Shown here: positions 31,536-39,234 of the stretch, one piece after another
Numbering within the stretch: the stretch's first letter is position 1
How the letters are laid out: every line of letters begins with the position of its first letter
Source of the DNA: a virus
Reading direction: 5' to 3' (one strand)
Length of the DNA: 61,084 nucleotides
Virus record (IMG/VR): IMGVR_UViG_3300032516_003835
Location: 1-61,084 of that record
Translations under genes and position numbers: made by a program
Notes under the pieces: generated by a model
The model's database searches: none
The model's input: only the letters and a program-made list of their open reading frames with translations
Told to the model about the DNA's origin: nothing

Positions 31536-31712
31536 TCATGTCCGCCCTCCGACCTGGGCCGCCTTGCGTTCCTCGCGTCGGACCCTGCGCCAGTAGAGGT
31601 GACTCCCGATGCCCTGGGCGACAACGTAGCCCAGCCTCACCAGGGCCACCAGGGTGCCTACGCCGAGCCAGAAGACGCAGAGCCATATCAGGATTGACTC
31701 GCCGATACTCAT
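31536..31712 (-). CDS. Small membrane protein
   Basis: A 58-residue protein with one long hydrophobic helix (ILIWLCVFWLGVGTLVALV) and a basic C-terminal tail. AGGAGGGG precedes the ATG. It shares its junction sequence with 30980-31234. Confidence 0.6.
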   Translation of the reverse strand: MSIGESILIWLCVFWLGVGTLVALVRLGYVVAQGIGSHLYWRRVRREERKAAQVGGRT

Positions 31713-31969
31713 CCCCGGTTCCCCCTCCTCGGCTTGCCCCACAGTTCCCACGGGTACGACAGTTCCCACGGGTACGACTGTTCCCAGGCGCTGCCCTCGC
31801 GGTCCGGGACTGTCGGGACAAAAGCGGTCAGAATGTGACCCCGGTACTCCTGGCCGAGTGAGCACGCCCAGGGCGGTCGGTTGCCCACGCCAAGGTAGAC
31901 ATTGCCGCCAAGGGTGAGCAGGAGGCGACGGAACTCAAAGGCGACCCGGTGAAAATAGAAGGACCTCAT
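31709..31969 (-). CDS. Hypothetical protein with a short tandem repeat
   Basis: An 86-residue protein. Near the C-terminus SYPWEL occurs twice in tandem, encoded by an 18-bp direct repeat (31743-31778). The final RRGNRG also ends the protein encoded at 31966-32142. No family recognised. Confidence 0.5.
   Translation of the reverse strand: MRSFYFHRVAFEFRRLLLTLGGNVYLGVGNRPPWACSLGQEYRGHILTAFVPTVPDREGSAWEQSYPWELSYPWELWGKPRRGNRG
31743..31786. repeat. 18-bp tandem repeat
   Basis: AGTTCCCACGGGTACGAC occurs at 31743-31760 and 31761-31778, followed by a partial third copy. It is in frame within the gene at 31709-31969 and adds whole SYPWEL units, so copy number could vary without a frameshift. Confidence 0.85.
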
Positions 31970-32142
31970 CCCCGATTCCCCCTCCTCGCCATGGCCGCCG
32001 CGTTCCGCTTGGCCCGCCGCCTAGCGAGCCGGTTCGCCCGACCCCGCTTGTCGTCCAGGGTCAAGGGGTCCGGCCGCCTCCCCCGCCTGTCCTTCCGGGA
32101 AGGCTTGTCCACCTTTGCGGCAGCGGTAGACTCGGTGGTCAC
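31966..32142 (-). CDS. Small, highly basic protein
   Basis: A 58-residue protein from GTG 32142, coupled to the stop of the truncated ABA-sandwich-like gene (GTGA). Arg and Lys make up about a third of residues, clustered in DKRGRANRLARRRAKRNAAA. Nucleic-acid binding is likely. Confidence 0.5.
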   Translation of the reverse strand: MTTESTAAAKVDKPSRKDRRGRRPDPLTLDDKRGRANRLARRRAKRNAAAMARRGNRG

Positions 32143-32261
32143 AACGCCACCCCAGCGGGCAGGCCGAGCCAGTACCCCCAGGTATCCCATTCCCAGCCCA
32201 TGACCTCCACGGCCACGGCGTCCGCGAGGGCCTGGCCTTCCAGGGTGTCAACGTCCGTCAC
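32139..32261 (-). CDS. Truncated duplicate of the ABA-sandwich-like gene
   Basis: A 40-residue product from GTG 32261. Its first 21 residues are nearly identical to the start of the 31231-31518 product, after which it diverges (WEWDTWGYWLGLPAGVAL) and stops. It looks like a partial duplication fused to other sequence, or a short domain remnant. Confidence 0.5.
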   Translation of the reverse strand: MTDVDTLEGQALADAVAVEVMGWEWDTWGYWLGLPAGVAL

Positions 32262-32262
32262 G
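32197..32262. repeat. 66-bp direct repeat, copy 2
   Basis: Second copy of 31454-31519 with two substitutions, covering the start of the truncated gene. Confidence 0.9.
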
Positions 32263-32371
32263 ATCTCTCCGCCCTTCCCGTTCGGGGCCTCTGTCGGCCC
32301 TCCAACCGCGCCGGCCCTCCCCCAAGGACCGGCTATAAGAACCGTCCGCTTTTGCGTCCGCTGTCTCGCGT

Positions 32372-32611
32372 TTAGGCCGGTTCGATCCAGTGCCAGGTAC
32401 CCGCCAGCGCCTCCTCGGCCTGGAGGACACTTGTCTGCCACTCAGTCAACCGCGGCTCGCCCCCGGTCTCCAGGTCGTTTGTCCCGTCCAGGAAGACCAC
32501 CAGATTGGCGCAGCCGTCCTCGCTGTCCCCGGCTCTGACGATGATGGCCGGACGGTGCTCGCCGCTCGGCATGACGTAGTGCACAATCCGTCCCTCGGTG
32601 AACCCCTTCAA
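32372..32611 (-). CDS. Conserved phage hypothetical protein
   Basis: A 79-residue protein from TTG 32611 with GGGGAGGTGAGG upstream. VHYVMPSGEHRPAIIVRAGD, LVVFLDGTND and GTWHWIEPA follow a pattern of small phage proteins of unknown role. Confidence 0.65.
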   Translation of the reverse strand: MKGFTEGRIVHYVMPSGEHRPAIIVRAGDSEDGCANLVVFLDGTNDLETGGEPRLTEWQTSVLQAEEALAGTWHWIEPA

Positions 32612-32692
32612 GACCTCACCTCCCCTCTCCGTCCCACCCAGGCGGCCCGGTCCCAGCGACCCCTGACGATTGGGCCGCCCGGTGTGGTCATG

Positions 32693-32782
32693 CTGGCTGG
32701 CGGGGGCCGCTGCCCTTTGCAGCACGGCGCGTCCGTCGCACAGACGGTGGGCTGCTGTCTACTCGCACGCCCCGCCAGCCAG
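32693..32782. ncRNA. Candidate structured RNA
   Basis: A perfect 13-bp outer stem, CTGGCTGGCGGGG (32693-32705) with CCCCGCCAGCCAG (32770-32782), encloses GCTGC-CCTTT-GCAGC and CCGTC-GCACA-GACGG hairpins. GCAGCA can instead pair with a downstream TGCTG(T), so two exclusive inner folds exist. The strand is not determined. It matches no RNA class I recognise. It could be a small RNA or a cis-acting switch. Confidence 0.5.
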
Positions 32783-32922
32783 ACTCGTCGATGGCGCGTC
32801 TCCGGCTACCCTCCCGTTACGGTTTTGGGCACACTGGGCCTTATCCAGCCCGCTTTAGCGTAGTGATGTTGGCCGGATGCGCTACGCCTGGTCGCTGCCA
32901 TCGACGAAACTGTGAAGTTGTC

Positions 32923-32946
32923 AGGTTCTCAAAGGTTCTCAAAGGT
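32923..32946. repeat. 10-bp tandem repeat
   Basis: AGGTTCTCAA occurs twice in tandem (32923-32942) followed by AGGT. The 10-base period puts both copies on one helix face, as in protein-binding repeats. Confidence 0.6.
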
Positions 32947-33008
32947 CCGGCGGGTGAACTGGGCTGCCCTCCCGCCGGCAGGGTGTTGCCGTCGTGCCCG
33001 ATCAGGTG

Positions 33009-33239
33009 CTAGTCACCCGACGTCGTGTTGGGCGCTCCGTCGTCCTCATCCGTCTCGTCCTCGTCGGCGTCCTCTTTCCCCTCAGCCAGGCGCACCTCGG
33101 AAGCCAAGTCCTCCAGCGCGTCCGCGACGTTGTCGCCGCCGCCCGCCAGGACGGTCCTCGGCTCGTCGCAGACCACCATCTCCGCGCCCCAGTCGCCGTT
33201 GTCGTAGAGCAGCGTCACCGTCTTCGGCTTTGTATCCAC
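33009..33239 (-). CDS. Small acidic protein
   Basis: A 76-residue protein with a beta-type N-terminus (TVTLLYDNGDWGAEMVV) and a very acidic tail (EGKEDADEDETDEDD). No family recognised; acidic tails of this kind occur in DNA-mimic or partner-binding proteins. Confidence 0.6.
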   Translation of the reverse strand: MDTKPKTVTLLYDNGDWGAEMVVCDEPRTVLAGGGDNVADALEDLASEVRLAEGKEDADEDETDEDDGAPNTTSGD

Positions 33240-33268
33240 TCGCTCACCCCCTCTCGTTTGCGTTCCCG

Positions 33269-33292
33269 GACCCGCTCAGGGGAGGGCGGGTC
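33269..33292. other. Hairpin
   Basis: GACCCGC and GCGGGTC pair around a 10-base loop between the genes at 33301 and 33239. No U-run follows, so it is not a clear terminator. Confidence 0.35.
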
Positions 33293-33300
33293 TGGGGTCT

Positions 33301-33636
33301 CTAGCTAGCCAGCAGCCCCGCGACTGACCGCAGGGCGTCGAGCTCCGTCCGGAGGATCGTCAGGCGGGACATAGCCGCGGCGCGAGATAGCCGCGCCTCC
33401 CAGTCGGCCTGTTGTTCGTTCTGCGTCATCTGCCGTAACTGCGCCGCCCGGAGTTCTGCGTTCTTGCCGTCGATCCGATCGGTGAGGTATGCCTGGTCCG
33501 AAGCCGCGGTCAGTTCACACTCCATCTCGGCCAGGCGCTCGTTCTGAGCCAGAACGTCGCGCTCCGCGCCCGCTATCTCGGCGGGCAGAGCCAGAAGTCG
33601 GCCGATGACAGCCTCCTTTGTGCTGGGAATGTCCAT
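33301..33636 (-). CDS. Hypothetical coiled-coil protein, paralogue of the 22692-23036 product
   Basis: A 111-residue helical protein from ATG 33636 with AGGGGAGG upstream. It shares IGRL-x-x-LP, AER-x-VL, DRI-x-GKNAE and RAA-x-LR with the product of 22692-23036. It follows the SbcC-like gene. Function unknown. Confidence 0.7.
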   Translation of the reverse strand: MDIPSTKEAVIGRLLALPAEIAGAERDVLAQNERLAEMECELTAASDQAYLTDRIDGKNAELRAAQLRQMTQNEQQADWEARLSRAAAMSRLTILRTELDALRSVAGLLAS

Positions 33637-33662
33637 CGTTTTCACCTCCCCTGTCGTCTGGG

Positions 33663-35819
33663 TCATGCGAGCACCCTCACTTCCGAACCACCAGGCCCCT
33701 TGGTTACCTCGATCCGCTGGGGCAGGGCCTCGGCGAGCTCGGCTATGTGCGAGATGATGAGCACCTGGGCGAAATCGGCTCCCAGGGCCCGCGCGGCCTC
33801 CAGGAACCGCTGCCGTCCGCCGGGGTCCAAGCTCCCCAGTCCCTCGTCGATCACCAGGAGTTCGATCCGTCTCCCGGCGCGGCGGGCGAGGAGCTTGCTG
33901 ATCGCGACCCTCAACGACAAATCCACCTCGAACTTCTCGGCGCCGCTCCAGCACTCATAGGGTCGGCTGCCAAGTTCATCGGTGATGATGATGTCGAGGG
34001 TTTCAGCCATGGTGTGTTTCCCGGTCTCCCGCTGGGTGCTGAGTTGGAGGGACATCCTCCCGGCGGTCATGCGGCCCAGGAGTTCGTTCGCCCGGGCCTC
34101 GATCTCGGGGATGGCGGAGTCGATCAGAAGGGCCTGGACGCCGTTCCTGCTCCAGCAGGTGGCGAGTTTACCCCACGCGCCGGCCTCGGTCTCGGTCTGG
34201 GCCAGCGTGGCCCGGAGACCGGCCTGGCGTTCGGTAAGCGCGGCCAGGGCCTGGAGGCGGCCCTCGATGTGGCCGAGATCCCGTTGGAGAACACCCAGGG
34301 CCTGGCGGCAGCGCTCAGCCTCACCGGCGGCCGCCTCCCGGACGACAAGCGCCTGCGTCATGGCGGCCCGCTTCTCCTCGACTTCCTGGAGGCCGGCCGC
34401 GGCGGCGGCCTTCTCGCCCTCAAGCCGGGAGAGGTTCTCGGTAAACCTCCTCGATTGCTCGGCGAGTTCGGCGAGCGCCTGCTCGGCAAGGTCGGATTCG
34501 GCCCGGAAGCGGGCCTTGTTGGCGACGTCGGTGAGCTCGTTCCGGAGGGCCTGGTGGTGGCTGGGGTCGTAACCCAGAGCGGCGATCGCGGCTTCGATGG
34601 CCGAGATGCGCTCGGCCGCCGGCGGGATAGTCTGGCCCTCCAGCCGGCTTACCTCCGCCTGGAGATCTCCGATCCGGTCGGCAGCCCCCCTCGCGCTGGC
34701 CAGGAGTTTGCAGGTGGTCCGGTCCTCGCCGGCGCACGGCACCTCTCCTAGAAGCGCCGCGCGGTCCCTGGCGTCCCGCAGTTGGCTTGAGGCAACCGCG
34801 ATGGCCCGGCCCTTTTCTCCCTGCCACTGGCCCAGGATCTCCCGGGCCGCAGCGAGGTCAGCCGAGAAATCTCGTTCCCGGCCAACCGTGGCGTCGAGTG
34901 CAGCGATCTCCGCTTTCAGGGCCGCCTCCCGCTCGCAAGCGGCGAGGATGGTTGGCCGGTTGGCGAGGAGCTTCTGGGCTCGCTCGCGCTTCGGATCCAC
35001 GCTCGACAGGTCCAGCCGGGCCAGCGTGATCTGATTGCCCAGGGTAGACACCCGGTCGGACATCTCCTGGTAGCGGCCGGCCGCGGTCTGTAGTTCTCCG
35101 GCCCGCTGGGCGGCAGCCTCGAGGGCCGCGCCCGTAGCCTTAACCGCCTCCTCCGCCGGGGTGATTTGGCGTCGAATGTCCCCGGCCCGCTCTTCCAGCG
35201 CCGGCCGGTCCGCCAGTTGGGTCTCGATACTGGCGAGGTCTCGGCTGGCCGCGTCGGCTTCGGCCTGCTGGTCCCTACCCCGGCCCTTAGCGTCCTCCTG
35301 GAGCCGGTCGTAGAGGCCGAGTCCCAGGATGGAACCAAGGACCTGTTTCCGCTCGCCGGGGGTTTTGCGGGTGAACTCGTCCGCCCGGCCCTGGAGGATC
35401 ATGGAGGCCGAGACGAACGTGTCGTAGTCCAGGCCCAGGATTTCGACGATCCTGGCCTCCGTCGCCCGGATGGAGTCTCCGGTGAGCGGGGTCCAGATCT
35501 CACCGTCGAGCCGGGCGAGTTCTAGACCGCTCTTGCCCCCGCCCTGGAGACCTCGGGTGCGGATAACCCGGTAGGTGGCGCCTCCGAGGTCGAAGGCGAC
35601 CTCGACCGAACACTCCCGCGCACCCTGGCGGATCACGCCATCGACCTGGGGGGCGCGGCACTGGCCGAAGAGCGGCCAGAGGAGGGCATCGGTGCAGAGC
35701 GCGCTCTTGCCGCTGCCGTTCTCCCCGGTGACCGCGGCAAGTGCGATCTGGGAGAAATCCACCTCCGCCGCCTCGCCGTAAGCCAGGAAGTTATTGAGCG
35801 TGACCTTGCCGAGCCTCAT
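33663..35819 (-). CDS. SbcC/Rad50-like SMC ATPase
   Basis: A 718-residue ATPase that with the SbcD-like nuclease would process DNA ends and hairpins. Walker A is AAVTGENGSGKSAL near residue 35. Two coiled-coil arms flank a hinge with Cys residues (VPCAGEDRTTCKLL), possibly a zinc hook although not the standard CxxC. The C-terminal signature is in CWSGAEKFEVDLSLRVAISK, and Walker B is LLVIDEGLGSLDPGG. Its start overlaps the stop of the gene upstream by four bases. Confidence 0.9.
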   Translation of the reverse strand: MRLGKVTLNNFLAYGEAAEVDFSQIALAAVTGENGSGKSALCTDALLWPLFGQCRAPQVDGVIRQGARECSVEVAFDLGGATYRVIRTRGLQGGGKSGLELARLDGEIWTPLTGDSIRATEARIVEILGLDYDTFVSASMILQGRADEFTRKTPGERKQVLGSILGLGLYDRLQEDAKGRGRDQQAEADAASRDLASIETQLADRPALEERAGDIRRQITPAEEAVKATGAALEAAAQRAGELQTAAGRYQEMSDRVSTLGNQITLARLDLSSVDPKRERAQKLLANRPTILAACEREAALKAEIAALDATVGRERDFSADLAAAREILGQWQGEKGRAIAVASSQLRDARDRAALLGEVPCAGEDRTTCKLLASARGAADRIGDLQAEVSRLEGQTIPPAAERISAIEAAIAALGYDPSHHQALRNELTDVANKARFRAESDLAEQALAELAEQSRRFTENLSRLEGEKAAAAAGLQEVEEKRAAMTQALVVREAAAGEAERCRQALGVLQRDLGHIEGRLQALAALTERQAGLRATLAQTETEAGAWGKLATCWSRNGVQALLIDSAIPEIEARANELLGRMTAGRMSLQLSTQRETGKHTMAETLDIIITDELGSRPYECWSGAEKFEVDLSLRVAISKLLARRAGRRIELLVIDEGLGSLDPGGRQRFLEAARALGADFAQVLIISHIAELAEALPQRIEVTKGPGGSEVRVLA

Positions 35820-36352
35820 CGGGGGTCACCGCCCTCGTTCTCGTGCAGTAGGAGTTCCTGGGCCTTTCCGCACAACTCACAGGGGCAAGCCTGCTCGCCG
35901 GGGTTGGCAGCGGCTACTCCGGCGTCGTGCTCCTCGACGTAGCTGCCCAGCAGATCACACGCAGCCCTGAACTTGGCCCGAAGCCCCTTGACCCCGACCT
36001 CGCTGCTCGGCTCCGGCCGCAGCGCATCGACGCAGCCCTGGAGGTAGTCCAGGGTTGCGTCGCGCTTGGCCTCGAAAGCGTCCAATTCGGCGTTGGCCTC
36101 GACCCAGATCTTGCTGCTGCCATCGCCCCGGTACTTGCGCGTCACGATGGAGCCCGGGGCGGCCAGGCGGTCCAGCATGTAGGGGTAGAGCACCTGGCCT
36201 CGCCCTAGCGCCGCTTCCAGGTGGGTAAGCGCGTGGGGAGACTTGGGCGCTACCTGCTGCTCCCCGATGTCGATGTCGCCGACCAACGCCTCCAAGAGCG
36301 CCTCGGCCTGCTTCTCTGTCGGCCTGTCCCTCACGGTCTTGTCAGCCACCAC
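35816..36352 (-). CDS. Hypothetical protein with a C-terminal Cys cluster
   Basis: A 178-residue, mostly helical protein ending with CPCELCGKAQELLLHE, a likely zinc knuckle. It lies between the SbcD- and SbcC-like genes, overlapping both neighbours, so it may belong to the same nuclease system. GTG at 36352 or 36349. Confidence 0.6.
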   Translation of the reverse strand: MVADKTVRDRPTEKQAEALLEALVGDIDIGEQQVAPKSPHALTHLEAALGRGQVLYPYMLDRLAAPGSIVTRKYRGDGSSKIWVEANAELDAFEAKRDATLDYLQGCVDALRPEPSSEVGVKGLRAKFRAACDLLGSYVEEHDAGVAAANPGEQACPCELCGKAQELLLHENEGGDPR

Positions 36353-36512
36353 TGGCCACCCCCTTCTCCTTGCGCAGGCAGGTCAAACAGACGAACCCTT
36401 CCCGCGTGTCCCTCCCGACCTCGCGCCGGTACCCGAACCACTCAATGGTTAGGCGGCAGCGCACGCAGGTAGCCACATGAGGCCGGTCGATACCAGCCCA
36501 GGCCCTAACCAT
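36342..36512 (-). CDS. Small zinc-ribbon protein
   Basis: A 56-residue protein starting MVRAWAGIDRPHVATCVRC, with a second pair CLTC, giving a CxxC...CxxC ribbon. AAGGGG is 9 bases upstream of the ATG. It overlaps both neighbours by 8-11 bases. Function unknown. Confidence 0.6.
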   Translation of the reverse strand: MVRAWAGIDRPHVATCVRCRLTIEWFGYRREVGRDTREGFVCLTCLRKEKGVASGG

Positions 36513-37710
36513 CTCCGGCCACCCCTTCCTGGGTGCGGGCCCGGACGAGGAGGCCGTCTCGGTCTTGGGCCAGGGCTGGGGTGGCCTCGATATAGGCCCC
36601 CAGCGCTTGCAGGGGTCCCATGGCGGTCGAGATCCCGTCTCCTCGGGTCCGGGTGATCCGCTCGACCTCGACGATGGGCGGGCACCAGTGGAGGATGGCC
36701 CCGAGCTCGCGGGCGTGGTCCTCGATGAGGGGCCAGTCCATGAGCCTGGCCTGTTGCTCTGTCAGGCGGGCACGGACCCGGACAATGCCGCCGGCAGTGT
36801 GCCGGAAGGAGAGATCGACCGCGTCGCAGATGCTGACTGCGGGTGCCGCCTCGGCGCGGGCGTCAACCTCCACCGTGACCAGGTTCGTGGCCGGCAGGGT
36901 GTGAAACTCGGTCTCAGCCACCTGTCCGGCCTGGAGGTCCAGGACCCAGAACCCGCGGTCGTCCTTCTCCTCGCCCCAGTTGGCGCGGAGGAAACTTCCC
37001 GGGTAGCCGATCCAGGGGCCGCAAGGACCGTACTGGATGACCTGCGGCTTGTGAATGTGACCGAGGCAGACGGCCTGGAACACGTCCGGGAACGAATCCC
37101 GGGCCAGGACCGGCTCGGAGGTCATGCGGATCGACTCATCAGAGGAGGCGACACAGCCGTCTACGGACAGATGCCCGACTAGGATGGCCGGGAGGTTATG
37201 CTGGGCCGCCTCCGCCGCCAGGCCCCGGATGACGTCCGCGAGCCTCGCCGACATGGCCTGATGGAGGGCCACCGGACTCGCGCCCCGACCCTCCTCGGTG
37301 TTGGCGAGCCAGGATTTCGAGGCGCCGGGAATGCCGGCGATGGTGAGGCCGGGGAGAGTGACGACCAGGGGGCTGCAGATGACGCCGACCCTGGGGATGT
37401 CGATGGCGGAGAGGATCCCGGTAGGCCCCAGGCGGTCAGGTCCGTCGCCATCATGGCTCGGGGTGCCGGGGATACAGACGACCTGAGCCACGCAGCCCAG
37501 GAGCGTCAGTAGTTCGACAACGTCCTTGATCTCGGCCGGGCTGGGGCGACTGCGGTCCCAGAGGTCGCCGGCCACGACGATCACGTCGGGGTGGATCTCC
37601 CTGGCCCGCTCGGCGAGGGACTGGGCGACGTCGCGCCACTCCCTGGCCCGATCGAGGCCGGAGAGCGGCGGAGGGCAGCAGTGCCAATCCGCCGTCAGGA
37701 GAATCCGCAT
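36505..37710 (-). CDS. SbcD/Mre11-like exonuclease
   Basis: A 401-residue calcineurin-type phosphoesterase, partner of the SbcC-like ATPase. Metal-binding motifs are TADWHCC at the N-terminus, VVAGDLWDRS, IPGTPSHDGDG (in place of the usual GNHD), LVGHLSVDG and CLGHIHKPQ. The ATG at 37710 overlaps the upstream stop. Confidence 0.88.
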   Translation of the reverse strand: MRILLTADWHCCPPPLSGLDRAREWRDVAQSLAERAREIHPDVIVVAGDLWDRSRPSPAEIKDVVELLTLLGCVAQVVCIPGTPSHDGDGPDRLGPTGILSAIDIPRVGVICSPLVVTLPGLTIAGIPGASKSWLANTEEGRGASPVALHQAMSARLADVIRGLAAEAAQHNLPAILVGHLSVDGCVASSDESIRMTSEPVLARDSFPDVFQAVCLGHIHKPQVIQYGPCGPWIGYPGSFLRANWGEEKDDRGFWVLDLQAGQVAETEFHTLPATNLVTVEVDARAEAAPAVSICDAVDLSFRHTAGGIVRVRARLTEQQARLMDWPLIEDHARELGAILHWCPPIVEVERITRTRGDGISTAMGPLQALGAYIEATPALAQDRDGLLVRARTQEGVAGDG

Positions 37711-38684
37711 TAGAGCATCCTCCCCTGCCCGGCGGACTGGCACTTGGCGCAGAGGACCTTGCCCCACTTACCGAGGCAGTAGGTCTCGACCTCGGTCACC
37801 GTGCGGCCCTTGCCGGGGCGGAGTTTGCCGGCGCAGCCAGGAGTCTGGCACTGGATCCACTCGCCCTGCCCGTCCGTCCCGCGAGTAGCGGGAAGAGGCA
37901 TCGCCGACTCGGCGGGAGACTCATCGTCAAAGGGAAGGTCGCTGCCAAACTCCTCCGGCAGACCGCTATCCGCCCCCGCCGCCACGTCGAGACTGATTGC
38001 CGCTCCTACCGTGCTCGGGACGGGTCCGGGCCCGATGGCCGGACGCAATGCGGTCGCCGGACCGAAGATGTTGGCCTGAGCCTCGAGCGCGCGGGCGGTA
38101 ACCATCCTGCGGACCTCGGGGTCGCTGAAGTCTAGGGCCAGGATCACTCGCGTCACGACGAACGGCTTCTTGAGTTCCTCGGCCGTGTAGGACGGCTTGA
38201 GGCCCAGGGCGGCCGTGGCCAAGCGCGACCAGGCGCCCGTCTCGGCGCGCTCATAGCGATATTGCCAAATGCTCTGAAGCCTTTCCGGGCTCATCTTGGG
38301 CTGCTTCTGGAGGTCCTCTAGGGCCAGGGTCTTTGTGGCCGTGACCGACCTCCATTGGCCCGCGGCGTCCTGTACGGCTCCGACGGCGAGGTATCTCACC
38401 TTCGCCGGAGTGTCCTCGATAATGCCGGACTCGCGCCAGTTCTCCGCGATGCCCGCGACGGCGGCCAGTTTGCGGCGGGACGAAGCGGCCAGGTAAAGTT
38501 TGCCGCCCTGCATCGGAAAGACTTCGCTGGCGCCGGGGTCGGGGTTGATCTTGACGACCTGCGCCCGCACCTGGTGGAGCGGCGAGGTCTCATCGACTAC
38601 CAGGACCGGCGTCAGAATGTTGTACTCGTTCGGGTTATAGGCATCCAGCGGATTCGCCACTCTCGTCGCTGGCAGAGACATCAT
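37710..38684 (-). CDS. Unknown recombination-region protein with C-terminal zinc ribbon
   Basis: A 324-residue protein. The first ~200 residues form one domain containing YRYERAETGAWSRLATAALG, a conserved-looking helical segment that recalls the ETKAxxRAL helix of some single-strand annealing proteins. The C-terminus is a Cys4 ribbon (CQTPGC...CAKC). Located just upstream of the SbcD/SbcC genes, where an annealing protein would be expected, but the match is too weak to name. AAGGAGG before the ATG. Confidence 0.65.
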   Translation of the reverse strand: MMSLPATRVANPLDAYNPNEYNILTPVLVVDETSPLHQVRAQVVKINPDPGASEVFPMQGGKLYLAASSRRKLAAVAGIAENWRESGIIEDTPAKVRYLAVGAVQDAAGQWRSVTATKTLALEDLQKQPKMSPERLQSIWQYRYERAETGAWSRLATAALGLKPSYTAEELKKPFVVTRVILALDFSDPEVRRMVTARALEAQANIFGPATALRPAIGPGPVPSTVGAAISLDVAAGADSGLPEEFGSDLPFDDESPAESAMPLPATRGTDGQGEWIQCQTPGCAGKLRPGKGRTVTEVETYCLGKWGKVLCAKCQSAGQGRML

Positions 38685-38760
38685 CGTTAGCCTCCTTGGC
38701 CTTCCTCATCTTCCAGGGGGCCCGGCTAGCCCGGGTGGACCGCCGAGCCCCCGTGTCTCA

Positions 38761-39234
38761 CTACCCGGCCCGGGCGAGATCCCGATCCACGAGCCACTCC
38801 GCGAGAGCCGTCCGGGTTTCGTCCGTCGCTTCGGAGAGGGCCCGGGAACCGTTCATCCGGAGCCAATCGACGACGATCTCAACCGGCAGGAGGAACCGCT
38901 CTCGGGGGAAGTGGGCGACAAACATCCGAGCAAAGGTCGAGAGTAATTCCCCTACGAGCACGGCCAACCGCCCGACGGGTATCCCCTGGAGCAGACCGCA
39001 GAGCAGCGCGCAGCCGGTGTCGTCAATGGCGTCCATTGGCGAGCCCCAGGGAGGGACGGTCGTATCCGCGTAGTCGGCCGGCGTCTCGCGCCGGACATGG
39101 CCGCTTCCGTCCACCGTGACGATCAGATAGCCCTCGGGCGCTCGCCAGCCCACCCAGGCCGGGCCGGTCTCCTCGATCTCGCCCTGAAGGACAGGCACGT
39201 CGATGGTCTTGCCGTTCTGGTCAATGAGGATCAC
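38761..39234 (-). CDS. Hypothetical protein
   Basis: A 157-residue protein beginning MILIDQNGKTIDVPVLQGEI; the second half is helical. No family recognised. The stretch before the next gene holds a GC-rich hairpin without a U-run. Confidence 0.6.
   Translation of the reverse strand: MILIDQNGKTIDVPVLQGEIEETGPAWVGWRAPEGYLIVTVDGSGHVRRETPADYADTTVPPWGSPMDAIDDTGCALLCGLLQGIPVGRLAVLVGELLSTFARMFVAHFPRERFLLPVEIVVDWLRMNGSRALSEATDETRTALAEWLVDRDLARAG

Larger units (their letters stand above)
32612..33008. other. Non-coding stretch with structured elements
   Basis: About 400 bases without a credible gene on either strand, in the middle of an otherwise gapless minus-strand operon. It contains the large stem structure at 32693-32782, an inverted repeat GCGTAG/CTACGC at about 32858-32889, and a 10-base tandem repeat (32923-32946). 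No clear promoter found. Confidence 0.6.

Noticed and set aside
32693-32782. Known riboswitch class for the structured element
   Set aside because: The conserved cores of common classes (cobalamin, SAM, TPP) are not visible in either strand.
32640-33308. Several plus-strand frames in the 32.6-33.3 kb gap
   Set aside because: No ribosome sites, no coding-like composition, and they cross the structured element and the gene at 33009-33239.
38761-39234. Anti-CRISPR or anti-restriction assignment for unknown early genes
   Set aside because: No recognisable motif or Aca-type association; nothing in sequence supports it.
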